Origin: an uncultured Paracoccaceae bacterium
Lineage (GTDB): Bacteria > Pseudomonadota > Alphaproteobacteria > Rhodobacterales > Rhodobacteraceae
Reading direction: 5' to 3'
NCBI GenBank assembly: GCA_947489325.1
Contig: CANLDA010000007.1
Coordinates: forward strand, 104,316-168,315
Length of the DNA stretch: 64,000 nucleotides
Below the pieces are notes generated by a model that made no database searches, was not told where the DNA came from, and was given only the letters and a program-made list of their open reading frames with translations. A program made the translations under genes and the position numbers. Position 1 is the stretch's first letter. Each line of letters starts with the position of its first letter. Positions 38,007-46,416 of the stretch are shown in pieces.

Positions 38007-40499
38007 TCACTCTGTGACATCAGCCACAATCCAGCTCAGCTCGTCGTCATACAGATAGACACGAAATCCTTGTGGCACACGTATCATCAAACCCAGATCA
38101 CCAATATTTGAAATACGGCTGCCAAGATCAGGAGCAGCTCCTTCGCGTAATTTGCGACCGTCTTCAAGATGAATGTAGCGGGTTTCCGTAAGGTTAGTTC
38201 CCACAGCATTCAAAGAAAACCGTGGCACGCCGCGCAACAAGAAAGCTGCAAATGTTGTATTACGCTTGCTTTCATCTAGAAAAACCGAGGATCGTTTGAG
38301 TTGGCGACTGAACTTGCTGTCAATTTGGGAAAGACAGTTATTTATACGATTTGGGTTAAGGGTCGCCTCTATAAAGAGCTGTCGGCTGCCATCTTCAAGC
38401 TGCATAACGTCCAGGTTTTCGCTGGTGCTTAGAATATCCATCCACAACAGAACACTGGGGAGGCTCTCAACCGTGAGGCTGGACCCACGCCAACAGGTTT
38501 TGCCATTGGGTGACAGGTTTGGCAGGGCAGACAGCGCCCCTGGTGAGGTGAGCAAGGTTTCCCCTGAAGATAACGCGTCTTTCTGAGCCATGGCCAAGGC
38601 GACGAGTTCCGGGGAAATTTCTGCTAGGCGCGGGTTTAGGGTAAGTGCGCCGTCATGTGGGCGAGGATTACTGGAATTACTGGTATCAAACAGGGCTTCT
38701 GTTGCGACATTCAAGCGCGACAATGTCCGGTCACCTTGGAAAAACGTCGGAACAGGAAGAAAACCTGAGAGATCAACATTTGAGGATGCAGTTGGACTTT
38801 CCTGAGATGTCGTCACAGTGGTGGTGTTAGAACCTGTGCCCCCAACATCATCGTTCCCGTTCCCGTTCCCGTTCTCGGTTCCGGCTGGGGTTACTAAAGA
38901 GACAAAAGGCGCTGCTTCAGCATTGTTCAACAGCTCCACGATTTGGTCCGCAACCTGAGAGTTCTCTGCCTCAAACGGGGCGGTGCCTAATGAGAAATTG
39001 GTGGTGCTGCTTGAACTAGAATTGGATGTCCGTCTTGGTGCAGCCGCGGTGCTACCTCCGAATAGGTTTCGCAACGTCTCAACGTCATCGACTTGTCCAT
39101 TGGTCAGATTACGCAATAGGCTGGCGACAACATCAGGATTGCTGTCCACAAAGGAATTGATGGCCCCATTCACGATCTGCGAATTATTGGAAACGAGGCC
39201 ATCAATGATTTCTGAAAATGCTGCATTGCCATTGACTGCATTGAAGTTTGCAGAGTTCGCTGCCCCCTCACTCGACGTAGCAAAAAGCGCAGTAGGGTCA
39301 GTGTTCTGATCATCTTCCAACAAATCCGTCGGAAGCACGCGACCTGTAAGAACGTCCTGTTCCGATCCCCCACCTAGGATAACCGGCTCTGTCGGGGCGC
39401 TGTTGGTTTCCCCTTCCAGTGTGACAAAGCTGCGCAAAGGAATGATATCTGCAAATTGGCGCGAATAGGTGCGCATGAAACCCACCCAGTTATCTGTGCG
39501 TTCAACTGGAACGATGCCTGTGGTTTCAATCAAATTGCCATCAAGGCGGGCGAGGACAAGTTCAGACAGTTGAAGTCGGCCGATCAACAGCTCAACCCGC
39601 TGCAAATAAGTTTGCGCGGTCAGAATGTTGTTTTCAACGCCTGACAGACCGAACACTTCGGTTTCCAACAATTGAACAGTTTGATCAACAGAGGCCACAT
39701 CAAGATGTGTTCCTGACAAGCTGAGCATACCATTTTGAGTTAACTCATAGTCTATATCAATGCGTTGGCTTTCAATCAGTCCACTGACATCGGTTCGCAG
39801 TGCCTCAAGCGCCCAGATACGCCGCCGAATAGGGGCACCTGTATCCAGAACCGCGTTTTGAACTGCCCGCCGTTCAGCCCCATCTTTAACATAGCCCGTG
39901 ATATTAATCACGCCATCTGGTTGCAGCTCCAAATCCAGATTGGTGGCAAAGGGCAGGCTGGAAATGGCGTTTTCTACGATCTTAAAATCTTCGGAAGGTG
40001 TGGATTTCTTGACCAGAGGTAAATTGCCACCGCTTCCAGTCAGAAAAATGATGCCAAGGATACAAACCGCGATCACCGCGCCAGCAATCATAACCGTCGA
40101 CATTGATCCATTGGGTTTGGATAAACTCATCTGTTTTGATGTGTCAGCGGATTTTATCTGGGTCAGCTTGCTCCAATCTGCGTCGGCTGTACCTATGGCG
40201 AAAATTGAGGTGCCCGCTGTGATCTTGTCCAATTGTGCGATCTCGCGCCAATCGTCTTGCCCATCTTCAATCACTAAACCAGAGGCCGTATGAAGTTGCG
40301 CCCCCACGGCCTTGAGTTCCGGTTTGCCCCCAGCAATGCGCAATGTGCCGTGGTGGGCTGCCATGGCAATATCAGAAAACTGAATATCGCAATCAGGGCC
40401 GCTGCCAAAACTATATTCACCGTCCTGGAGACTGACTTCGACACCAAATTGCGACCCGCTTAGAACCTTGAGGATCAGCGTTTGAGACGTCGTTGCCAT
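38007..40499 (-). CDS. sctD: T3SS inner-membrane ring protein SctD with long C-terminal extension
   Basis: Outer of the two inner-membrane rings. Residues 7-105 form a cytoplasmic FHA-like fold (GVEVSLQDGEYSFGSGPDCDIQF), residues about 135-155 a single membrane helix, and residues about 168-365 periplasmic BON-type modules (FATNLDLELQPDGVINITGYV). Canonical SctD ends near residue 375-420. This protein continues to 830: an Asn/Ser/Gly-rich linker (about 380-600, including a hexanucleotide repeat coding for GNGNGN at 38853-38876), then about 200 residues that look folded, with two Cys in GKTCWRG and NNCLSQ. The extension is periplasmic by topology and has no family I recognise. Divergent from sctC. 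Confidence 0.82.
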   Translation of the reverse strand: MATTSQTLILKVLSGSQFGVEVSLQDGEYSFGSGPDCDIQFSDIAMAAHHGTLRIAGGKPELKAVGAQLHTASGLVIEDGQDDWREIAQLDKITAGTSIFAIGTADADWSKLTQIKSADTSKQMSLSKPNGSMSTVMIAGAVIAVCILGIIFLTGSGGNLPLVKKSTPSEDFKIVENAISSLPFATNLDLELQPDGVINITGYVKDGAERRAVQNAVLDTGAPIRRRIWALEALRTDVSGLIESQRIDIDYELTQNGMLSLSGTHLDVASVDQTVQLLETEVFGLSGVENNILTAQTYLQRVELLIGRLQLSELVLARLDGNLIETTGIVPVERTDNWVGFMRTYSRQFADIIPLRSFVTLEGETNSAPTEPVILGGGSEQDVLTGRVLPTDLLEDDQNTDPTALFATSSEGAANSANFNAVNGNAAFSEIIDGLVSNNSQIVNGAINSFVDSNPDVVASLLRNLTNGQVDDVETLRNLFGGSTAAAPRRTSNSSSSSTTNFSLGTAPFEAENSQVADQIVELLNNAEAAPFVSLVTPAGTENGNGNGNDDVGGTGSNTTTVTTSQESPTASSNVDLSGFLPVPTFFQGDRTLSRLNVATEALFDTSNSSNPRPHDGALTLNPRLAEISPELVALAMAQKDALSSGETLLTSPGALSALPNLSPNGKTCWRGSSLTVESLPSVLLWMDILSTSENLDVMQLEDGSRQLFIEATLNPNRINNCLSQIDSKFSRQLKRSSVFLDESKRNTTFAAFLLRGVPRFSLNAVGTNLTETRYIHLEDGRKLREGAAPDLGSRISNIGDLGLMIRVPQGFRVYLYDDELSWIVADVTE
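38853..38876. repeat. hexanucleotide tandem repeat inside sctD
   Basis: Four copies of GTTCCC, the last with one change (GTTCTC), coding for a Gly-Asn run in the linker of the SctD extension. Units are a multiple of three, so copy-number change would alter linker length without a frameshift. Confidence 0.75.
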
Positions 40500-40786
40500 G
40501 TTTTTTCGTGTCCCTAGATGAAAGCGCGCGCAGCTACGTTGTTGCAGCGACGCTAGGTCAAATGCGATGTTTGGTCTAGGAAAACGGATGCTGCGGCATT
40601 TGTGCGTGATATTTGATACAAGGCGGCGGCGCTTTGGGCGTCAAACAAGCCTAAATACTTGTTTAATGCTCTGTAACTTCGCATTGTGCGGGGGATCATT
40701 AAAAAAACAATGCCGCATAAGAGTTCCGCCCAGAACCAAAGATGGCAGATCAAATAGAGCAGCATAGGGCAATGTGAGGACAGCAC
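40500..40786. promoter_or_regulatory. 287-bp divergent sctD/sctC promoter region
   Basis: Longest gap in the cluster. It holds no ORF I would accept. A 6-bp inverted pair GCATTG/CAATGC (40681 and 40708) and a short A run are present; no TGTCA-type palindrome like that at 55631 was seen. Promoters for both ring genes must lie here. Confidence 0.5.
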
Positions 40787-43114
40787 ATGAGGTCTTTGGT
40801 TGGTTCCGTAATCCAAAGTTCGCTTAAAAGAGGTGTGAAAGTCGTATCCATGTTGGTCATGGCCACGGCTTTTTTGGCGTCTTGTGATATTGACGCCCCT
40901 AAGAAAAGCAACAAGGTAAAGCTTGTATCCGCGACGGATCGCGTGACGGGCGAACAGTTTATCACCACCCAAGAAGATCAACCGATCAAATTTTTCTCGC
41001 GTGAAAATCTGCGGGAAACGGTGTTCTCCGGCAATATAGACGCCAAACTGAAAAAACCTCAGGGCGGTAATCCGGGCGGATTTTTGAATACCAATGACGT
41101 GAACGGTCCTGCATCAGGCGGTGCTGCCAGCGAGTTTCAGGTGGAAATCACCACCAATGAAGTTCTGATTGAACCTTTGCGTCATCAACAGGTTATTGGC
41201 GGTCAGTGGCAGCCCAAGTTCGGATCTGGCGGCGCTGTATCTCTGAACTATGAAAATACCCCATTGGAAGAGGTCATTCAAAACATACTTGGTGGTATTT
41301 TGGGCGTGAATTACATCACCAGTGACAATCTTGTGGGTGAAGTAACATTCCGGACCGAACGCAGGTTTGACAAAGGTGAACTGGTACAAATTCTCGCAGA
41401 TATTCTGGCCCGCAATGGATATTTAATCCAGTATTTCAATTCGGTATATCACATTGGTTTACCTGAAGAATTGGACACTTTGACTGGATTGCGTGGGCGT
41501 ACCGGGCTTGAAAGCGATCAGACCTTTGTCGTCGAGCTGAACGATACGGCACCTGAAAACATTGCCGAGATTGCAGCAGCTCTTATCCCACCCGGAAACA
41601 CGATTTCTGCTGTACCTGAAACCAACAATGTGGTGGTGCGTGGTGATCCAACTCAGTTCCGCTCTATTGAAGGGTTGTTGAAATCCCTTGCAGGTAAAGG
41701 CCCTCAACGCAACATTCTGGCAATTTTGCCGCTGCGGCGCTCCTCTCCTGAGGCAGTAGCTAGTCAGTTGTCTGCTGTATACACAGAACGCGATCTTGGA
41801 GATGTCATTTTCCTCCCACTGGAACAACGTCAGGGCATTTTGGTGGTCGCAGAAAGTCAGAAACTCGTCAATGATGCGCGCAAGCTTGCACGTGGGTTGG
41901 ATGTGGATTACCGCGATAGCGCAAAACTGCGTATCATTCAGCTGACCTATCTGGATGCCTCTCAAACCGCATCCCAGTTGAACGAAGTTTTTGCTAACAC
42001 TGCCTCGTCTCAACCAGTGAATGATGAGCCGGAAGGCTTTGATTCAGACGTAATCAAATCTGCAATTGATCGCGCCTCATCCGGTGAAAGCAGCCGAGGC
42101 GTCAGCGACAGTTCAGGAGACAGCATTCCTACGCCTAAGTTCTTCAGAACCAACAACGACACAAGACAAAACGGCAACAGCGGTCAGGGACAAGCGGGTA
42201 CAGCGGTTCAAAACGATGCGCCTGTAGAGACAGCAACTGGCGTGTCAATTGCGGCGGATGCGCGGAATAATGCGCTGTTGGTGCGCTCGTCTTATGGCGA
42301 ATACAAACGTATTGCAGCGGCAGTCAAAGCGCTTGATGTGCCTTTATCACAAGTGGTGATTGAGGCAACAATCGTCGAAGTCACAATCAATGACACGCTT
42401 CAGTATGGTGTACAGGCCTTCTTACAGCGCTTTGACAATACATTCCGAACCGCACCGACCACTGGTGCGGCTGATCCGGGTGGCGCGGGTTTTGCTGCAG
42501 TTGTGCAATGGAGCAGTGGCAGCTCTAATATCCAGGCCGTTTTGACAGCATTGCAATCTGTATCAGATGTCAAAGTGATCTCTTCACCGTATCTGACTGT
42601 TGCCAATGGCGCGACCTCGCGTTTGTCGGTTGGGGATGAAATTCCATTTGTAACTGCATCGCAGACGTCAAACTCTGATGGGACGGTGACAGTGACACAG
42701 GAAGTTGAATCGCGCGATGTGGGGGTGATCCTTGAGGTTACACCAACAATTGCACCTGATAACTCTGTGGTTCTGGATATTCGCCAAGAGGTGAGTTCTG
42801 CGGCGACAGTGGCCACAGCGGCAGGTGTCAATCCGACAATTTCAGAGCGTACGATCGAAAGTCAAATTACAGTGGCGTCGGGCAATACAATCCTGTTGGG
42901 TGGACTTATTCAGGAGCGGTCTGATCGCACTGAAGATGGTGTGCCTGTGTTGCGTAAGATCCCGATTCTGGGTGAGGCGTTTAAGCAAACCACGGACACA
43001 CAGCGTCGTAGTGAGTTGTTGATCATGATCACCCCGCGGGTGGCGCGCAACAACACACAGATCAATGACATCACCAATCAATTGAAATGGCAATTGACCT
43101 CGCGCAACGACTGA
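40787..43114 (+). CDS. sctC: T3SS outer-membrane secretin, GspD-like, with its own lipobox
   Basis: Outer-membrane channel of the injectisome. The 775-residue protein has an export signal ending in the lipobox FLASC (Cys33), so it should be lipidated. N0 domain about 148-222 (LNYENTPLEEVIQNILG...VNYITSDNLVGEVTF), three N-type modules about 244-530 (ISAVPETNNVVVRGDPTQF; ARNNALLVRSSYGEYKRI), a Ser/Asn/Gln-rich linker about 410-480, and the secretin core about 535-760 (SRLSVGDEIPFVTA; VPVLRKIPILGEAFK; SELLIMITPRVARN). The module number and C-terminal motifs resemble GspD more than YscC. No pilotin gene was found, which fits self-lipidation. Start chosen for TGAGGA six bases upstream. Confidence 0.85.
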   Translation: MRSLVGSVIQSSLKRGVKVVSMLVMATAFLASCDIDAPKKSNKVKLVSATDRVTGEQFITTQEDQPIKFFSRENLRETVFSGNIDAKLKKPQGGNPGGFLNTNDVNGPASGGAASEFQVEITTNEVLIEPLRHQQVIGGQWQPKFGSGGAVSLNYENTPLEEVIQNILGGILGVNYITSDNLVGEVTFRTERRFDKGELVQILADILARNGYLIQYFNSVYHIGLPEELDTLTGLRGRTGLESDQTFVVELNDTAPENIAEIAAALIPPGNTISAVPETNNVVVRGDPTQFRSIEGLLKSLAGKGPQRNILAILPLRRSSPEAVASQLSAVYTERDLGDVIFLPLEQRQGILVVAESQKLVNDARKLARGLDVDYRDSAKLRIIQLTYLDASQTASQLNEVFANTASSQPVNDEPEGFDSDVIKSAIDRASSGESSRGVSDSSGDSIPTPKFFRTNNDTRQNGNSGQGQAGTAVQNDAPVETATGVSIAADARNNALLVRSSYGEYKRIAAAVKALDVPLSQVVIEATIVEVTINDTLQYGVQAFLQRFDNTFRTAPTTGAADPGGAGFAAVVQWSSGSSNIQAVLTALQSVSDVKVISSPYLTVANGATSRLSVGDEIPFVTASQTSNSDGTVTVTQEVESRDVGVILEVTPTIAPDNSVVLDIRQEVSSAATVATAAGVNPTISERTIESQITVASGNTILLGGLIQERSDRTEDGVPVLRKIPILGEAFKQTTDTQRRSELLIMITPRVARNNTQINDITNQLKWQLTSRND

Positions 43115-43155
43115 TACCGAGCCGCGCTCATCAGTCCCTTAAGGTCCTTCTTCGC

Positions 43156-43219
43156 TTGGATGAACACGATAACATCATTGGGGGCAAAAGCCCCCAATCC
43201 TTCGGGATACTTCATCCAA
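43156..43219. terminator. nested inverted repeats between sctC and sctT
   Basis: An inner hairpin ATTGGGGGC-AAAA-GCCCCCAAT (43177-43198) is enclosed by an outer perfect 9-bp pair TTGGATGAA (43156-43164) and TTCATCCAA (43211-43219). It sits between convergent stops of sctC and sctT. A strong stem suits termination in both directions, but there is no T tract after the inner stem. Confidence 0.5.
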
Positions 43220-43240
43220 AAGAAACGGGGCGTCCGGCGA

Positions 43241-44128
43241 TCATTCCGGCCGGATGGATTGGCCAGCGCGTAGGATTTCATAGAAGCGGCTGAAATACCC
43301 GTTGATCGCATCATCATGAGACAGGCCGTATTTCATCATAATCGGAAGATAGAAAACCAGAATCATAATCGCGATACCGCTTTTGATCGGCATGGCCAAA
43401 ATGAAAACCTGAATTTGCGGTGCAAAGCGTGACACCAGCGCGAGTGCAAACTCAGCAAAGAACATGATCGCGATGACCGGAGCCGCAAGCACGAACATCA
43501 AGCGCATGCCGTGGTCGAGGATTTCAAATATCATCGCGGGAAAGGCTTCGAGATAGAGCGGGATTGTATTGATAATCGGCCATTCCTGAAACGACAGATA
43601 CAAGAGCTCTACAATAAGAAGAAAACCACCTACTGAGAAAAAATAGGTGATGAAGGCCTGACTGAAGAGCAATCCCAAGGGGGATGCTTCGTGACCTTGA
43701 AGCGGATCAATCGAAGACGCGATGGCCGCGCCGCGTTGGTTGTCGATAAAATTCCCTGCAGCCTGCACCGCCCAAAACAGCCAGAACACCAAATACCCCA
43801 TGATAAATCCTATAGCGGCTTCTTTGAGGAAAAAGCCGATGAACAGCCCTACATCGTCTTTAAATAACGGGGTGTAAGGCAAAAGCATCGGGGTGATGGG
43901 CATGGCAATAACCAGAATGGCCACATTGCGCGCCAAACGAGGCACGGCCGTTGGCGCCAAAAGTTGTGAGGCCGCGATAAAGGAATAACATCTGGGTAAT
44001 GCCAGTAGAAACGCCAACAGCAGCGTTTCAAGTGACTTGAACAACAGCGTGACTATTTCCAATGATTCAGCCTTTCCTTTGGGCCACATTGGCGCGATTG
44101 GCCTGTGAAAGATAGTGTCGTCTGTCAC
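43241..44128 (-). CDS. sctT: T3SS export apparatus protein SctT (YscT/FliR family)
   Basis: Forms the export gate with SctR and SctS in the inner membrane. The 295-residue protein has several membrane helices and the family segments NFIDNQRGAAIASSIDPLQG, PLGLLFSQAFITYFF and IKSGIAIMILVFYLPIMM. The start is GTG at 44128; the gene is about 30 residues longer at the N-terminus than YscT. It stands alone on the minus strand, separated from sctR and sctS by about 18 kb. Confidence 0.93.
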   Translation of the reverse strand: MTDDTIFHRPIAPMWPKGKAESLEIVTLLFKSLETLLLAFLLALPRCYSFIAASQLLAPTAVPRLARNVAILVIAMPITPMLLPYTPLFKDDVGLFIGFFLKEAAIGFIMGYLVFWLFWAVQAAGNFIDNQRGAAIASSIDPLQGHEASPLGLLFSQAFITYFFSVGGFLLIVELLYLSFQEWPIINTIPLYLEAFPAMIFEILDHGMRLMFVLAAPVIAIMFFAEFALALVSRFAPQIQVFILAMPIKSGIAIMILVFYLPIMMKYGLSHDDAINGYFSRFYEILRAGQSIRPE

Positions 44129-44204
44129 GGGGGCGCTGTTGTTGGGGTGCTAGGGTGATTGCAACAGCACTGCTGAGTTTGCACATTTTTCTTCGGAGGT
44201 CTCT

Positions 44205-45419
44205 ATGGCCATCAACTCACCAAGAGAAGTCGTTCACAACCAAATTGCCTCTAGCAATGCGGAAAGTCCGGTTGGTGCGGAAATCATGTCCAATGCGCAG
44301 GGGCGATCCCGCGCAACAAATGAAGCTGTTCAGGTTTCCACGGCGCAATCTGACATTACGGATGCGCTGGAAGAACTGGGGCAGGCCGTCGCGACACGTG
44401 GCAAAAAAGATCTTGAAAAAATGAAGATGCGCAAAGGGGCCGGTACGGACCTTGAAGCGTTGGGACGGATTGCAGAATACTACGACAAACTGCCTGACCT
44501 GCCCAAAGATCAGAAAAGCCGCGATGTTGTTCTTAAGATGCAGACCTTTGAGGAGATGTTCCGCGAAGGCGCTGGTGGTGGCGGCGGGAGTGGCATGCCC
44601 ACGGCAGATGACATTCGCGAGTTGCTTCAACAGTTTGATGGCGATGTCACGCATCAATTCGCTATGCTGGAAGATGCCCGGTTGCGGTTTGCCCAGACAG
44701 GGGCCGCCGAAGGTTTTCTAAGCATATTGGATGAAGTGCGCAGTGAGATGCGCGAAGGTGACAACGCGCAGGAAATCAAGGCAGGCTTTGCATCTGCACA
44801 AGAGGCGGTGACGGCGGCTGATCGGTTTGCCAGCAGCGCCACGGCATTCCGCGACAGTTATCGCCAACTCGTACGCGCATCAGGTCACATGGGGCGTGTG
44901 TTTGATGCGCTGAGTGAATTTTCAAAACTGGGCGGTAAATCGCGCGAGGATTTTGAGGCTGTGCTGGACAGTTTCATCAAAGTGGCCGGTGATGATATGA
45001 AAAGCTTTGGCCCGTCAGTTGATCCTGTGATCCTAAATGCGGTGGTGCAAGAGTTGTCGGTTCTTAAAAACCTGCGCACCACGCTGGAAATGAGCGATGA
45101 CATGCTGACCAAAATGGGACGCCTGTTTCCAAATGATCGTGACGCCATGCCTGATAGCACAACCATCACCTCGGAACTTTTTCATTTTGTTGCGGCACAG
45201 GTGGCGTCGTCGCTGGATGCGGAACGTATGGTGGGCCATTTCAGCAATCCAAATCCCGAAATCCCTGTGATCGCCATCAACAGCCTGCGCGATATTCACA
45301 CACGTTTGCCAGACAGCGTGATGCCATCAGACACGGCGCGCGTTCAGCAAAGTCAGATTTTGACCTCTATTTCGGATAAATACGTTCAGGCCGAAGAAGA
45401 CAGCTACGCAAGAGGATAA
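44205..45419 (+). CDS. sctW: T3SS gatekeeper SctW (YopN/TyeA-type)
   Basis: Blocks effector export until host contact. The 404-residue protein has a disordered N-terminus, the HrpJ/YopN helical domain over about 65-290 (MPTADDIRELLQQFDGDVTHQFAMLEDAR) and a C-terminal part of about 90 residues in the position of TyeA, so YopN and TyeA functions appear joined in one chain. Glycine run GAGGGGGSG at about 122-130 is a linker. A CesT-type chaperone follows 6 bases later, like SycN/YscB for YopN. Confidence 0.82.
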   Translation: MAINSPREVVHNQIASSNAESPVGAEIMSNAQGRSRATNEAVQVSTAQSDITDALEELGQAVATRGKKDLEKMKMRKGAGTDLEALGRIAEYYDKLPDLPKDQKSRDVVLKMQTFEEMFREGAGGGGGSGMPTADDIRELLQQFDGDVTHQFAMLEDARLRFAQTGAAEGFLSILDEVRSEMREGDNAQEIKAGFASAQEAVTAADRFASSATAFRDSYRQLVRASGHMGRVFDALSEFSKLGGKSREDFEAVLDSFIKVAGDDMKSFGPSVDPVILNAVVQELSVLKNLRTTLEMSDDMLTKMGRLFPNDRDAMPDSTTITSELFHFVAAQVASSLDAERMVGHFSNPNPEIPVIAINSLRDIHTRLPDSVMPSDTARVQQSQILTSISDKYVQAEEDSYARG

Positions 45420-45425
45420 CAAACC

Positions 45426-45800
45426 ATGGCACATCTTTCGCCTTCGGTTGCAGCAACCATTCGTCAATTTGCAGATCATATGGACATCGAGGCCTTTGAG
45501 GCCACAGATGGGGCGTATTCCTTTAACTTTGAGCGCAGTGGTCGTTTGTCGATTGTCGCCGCCCAGGATGATGCCGTGGTGGTTAGCCTGACAGCAAGCG
45601 TCATCATTGAGGATATGATTGGATATGCTAGCCACGCTGCACGTGGCGGACATCTGCCGGAACGTGGAATGTTGTTGCATACAGGGATCAACCGGGCAGG
45701 TCAGCCAGTGCTGGCTGTCCGCACAACCACGCGGGGCTTTGACATGCCATTTCTACAACAAAGCTTTGAGATATTGTCGCAAAGGTTGAATTCAAACTAA
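45426..45800 (+). CDS. CesT-family chaperone of SctW
   Basis: A 124-residue protein with the small alpha/beta chaperone pattern: VAATIRQFADHM helix, AYSFNFERSGRLSIVAAQD strands, VVVSLTASV and a C-terminal helix FLQQSFEILSQRL. Immediately downstream of sctW, where SycN/YscB-type chaperones are expected. It lacks the MMIRV-type tail seen in the four other CesT-like proteins here, consistent with a separate subfamily. Confidence 0.66.
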   Translation: MAHLSPSVAATIRQFADHMDIEAFEATDGAYSFNFERSGRLSIVAAQDDAVVVSLTASVIIEDMIGYASHAARGGHLPERGMLLHTGINRAGQPVLAVRTTTRGFDMPFLQQSFEILSQRLNSN

Positions 45801-45874
45801 CCTGTGTCTTTTGGCACCTACTCAGGGTGTATTGCAGGTTAATCTCAAACCAAGTTGCGATCAGGGAGACACAA

Positions 45875-46405
45875 TTGAGCCAAGATATTTTTGATAATCC
45901 AGAGGTTACCAAAGCTTTGGAAGAGGGCTTTGCCAAGTACCAGAACGCAAATGGTGGCGAAGCCATGTCTGGTAAACATGCCCGATCTTCCGTGGCTGAA
46001 TGTGAAACTCTCGCCCAGATCAAAGGCCTAAGCCGGGATGACCTAGAAGTGCTTTATGCATTTGGGTTCAACATGTTGACAGCAGGAGAGACGCAAAAGG
46101 CCGAGGATATATTTCTCCAGCTTTGCATGCTGGATCCGCTAGAGGCCAAACATCATTATTGCCTTGGTGTGGTGCGTCAGATGAAAAAACGTTGGCTGCT
46201 GGCCGTGGACGATTTTCATCGCTTTTTGGCGATGGATGCCACCAACCCCGAAGGATACCTGCGCATTGGGGAATGCGAAGTGGCCTTGGGCAATCACCAA
46301 TCCGCGCGGGATTATTTTGAAACTGCGCTCGCAAATGCACAAAATGGGCATGGCCCCAAGGATGCCGCGGCACAAGCCGAACGCGCCCTTGAAACCGTAA
46401 GCTGA
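45875..46405 (+). CDS. sycD: SycD/LcrH-type TPR chaperone of translocators
   Basis: Class II chaperone holding the two translocators before secretion. The 176-residue protein has three TPRs: LYAFGFNMLTAGETQKAEDIF, HHYCLGVVRQMKKRWLLAVDDF and GYLRIGECEVALGNHQSARDYF. The N-terminal helix KALEEGFAKYQ is typical. The start is TTG at 45875, chosen for AGGGAG six bases upstream; a GTG 16 codons earlier lacks one. Translocator genes follow directly. Confidence 0.83.
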   Translation: MSQDIFDNPEVTKALEEGFAKYQNANGGEAMSGKHARSSVAECETLAQIKGLSRDDLEVLYAFGFNMLTAGETQKAEDIFLQLCMLDPLEAKHHYCLGVVRQMKKRWLLAVDDFHRFLAMDATNPEGYLRIGECEVALGNHQSARDYFETALANAQNGHGPKDAAAQAERALETVS

Positions 46406-46416
46406 GGAGAAATTCA

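Noticed and set aside
38853..38876. Short repeat considered as a CRISPR fragment
   Set aside because: Units are 6 bp without spacers and code for Gly-Asn in frame within sctD.
40787..43114. Secretin as part of a separate type II secretion system
   Set aside because: No gspE-M, pseudopilin or prepilin peptidase genes are nearby, and it is divergent from sctD inside the T3SS cluster.
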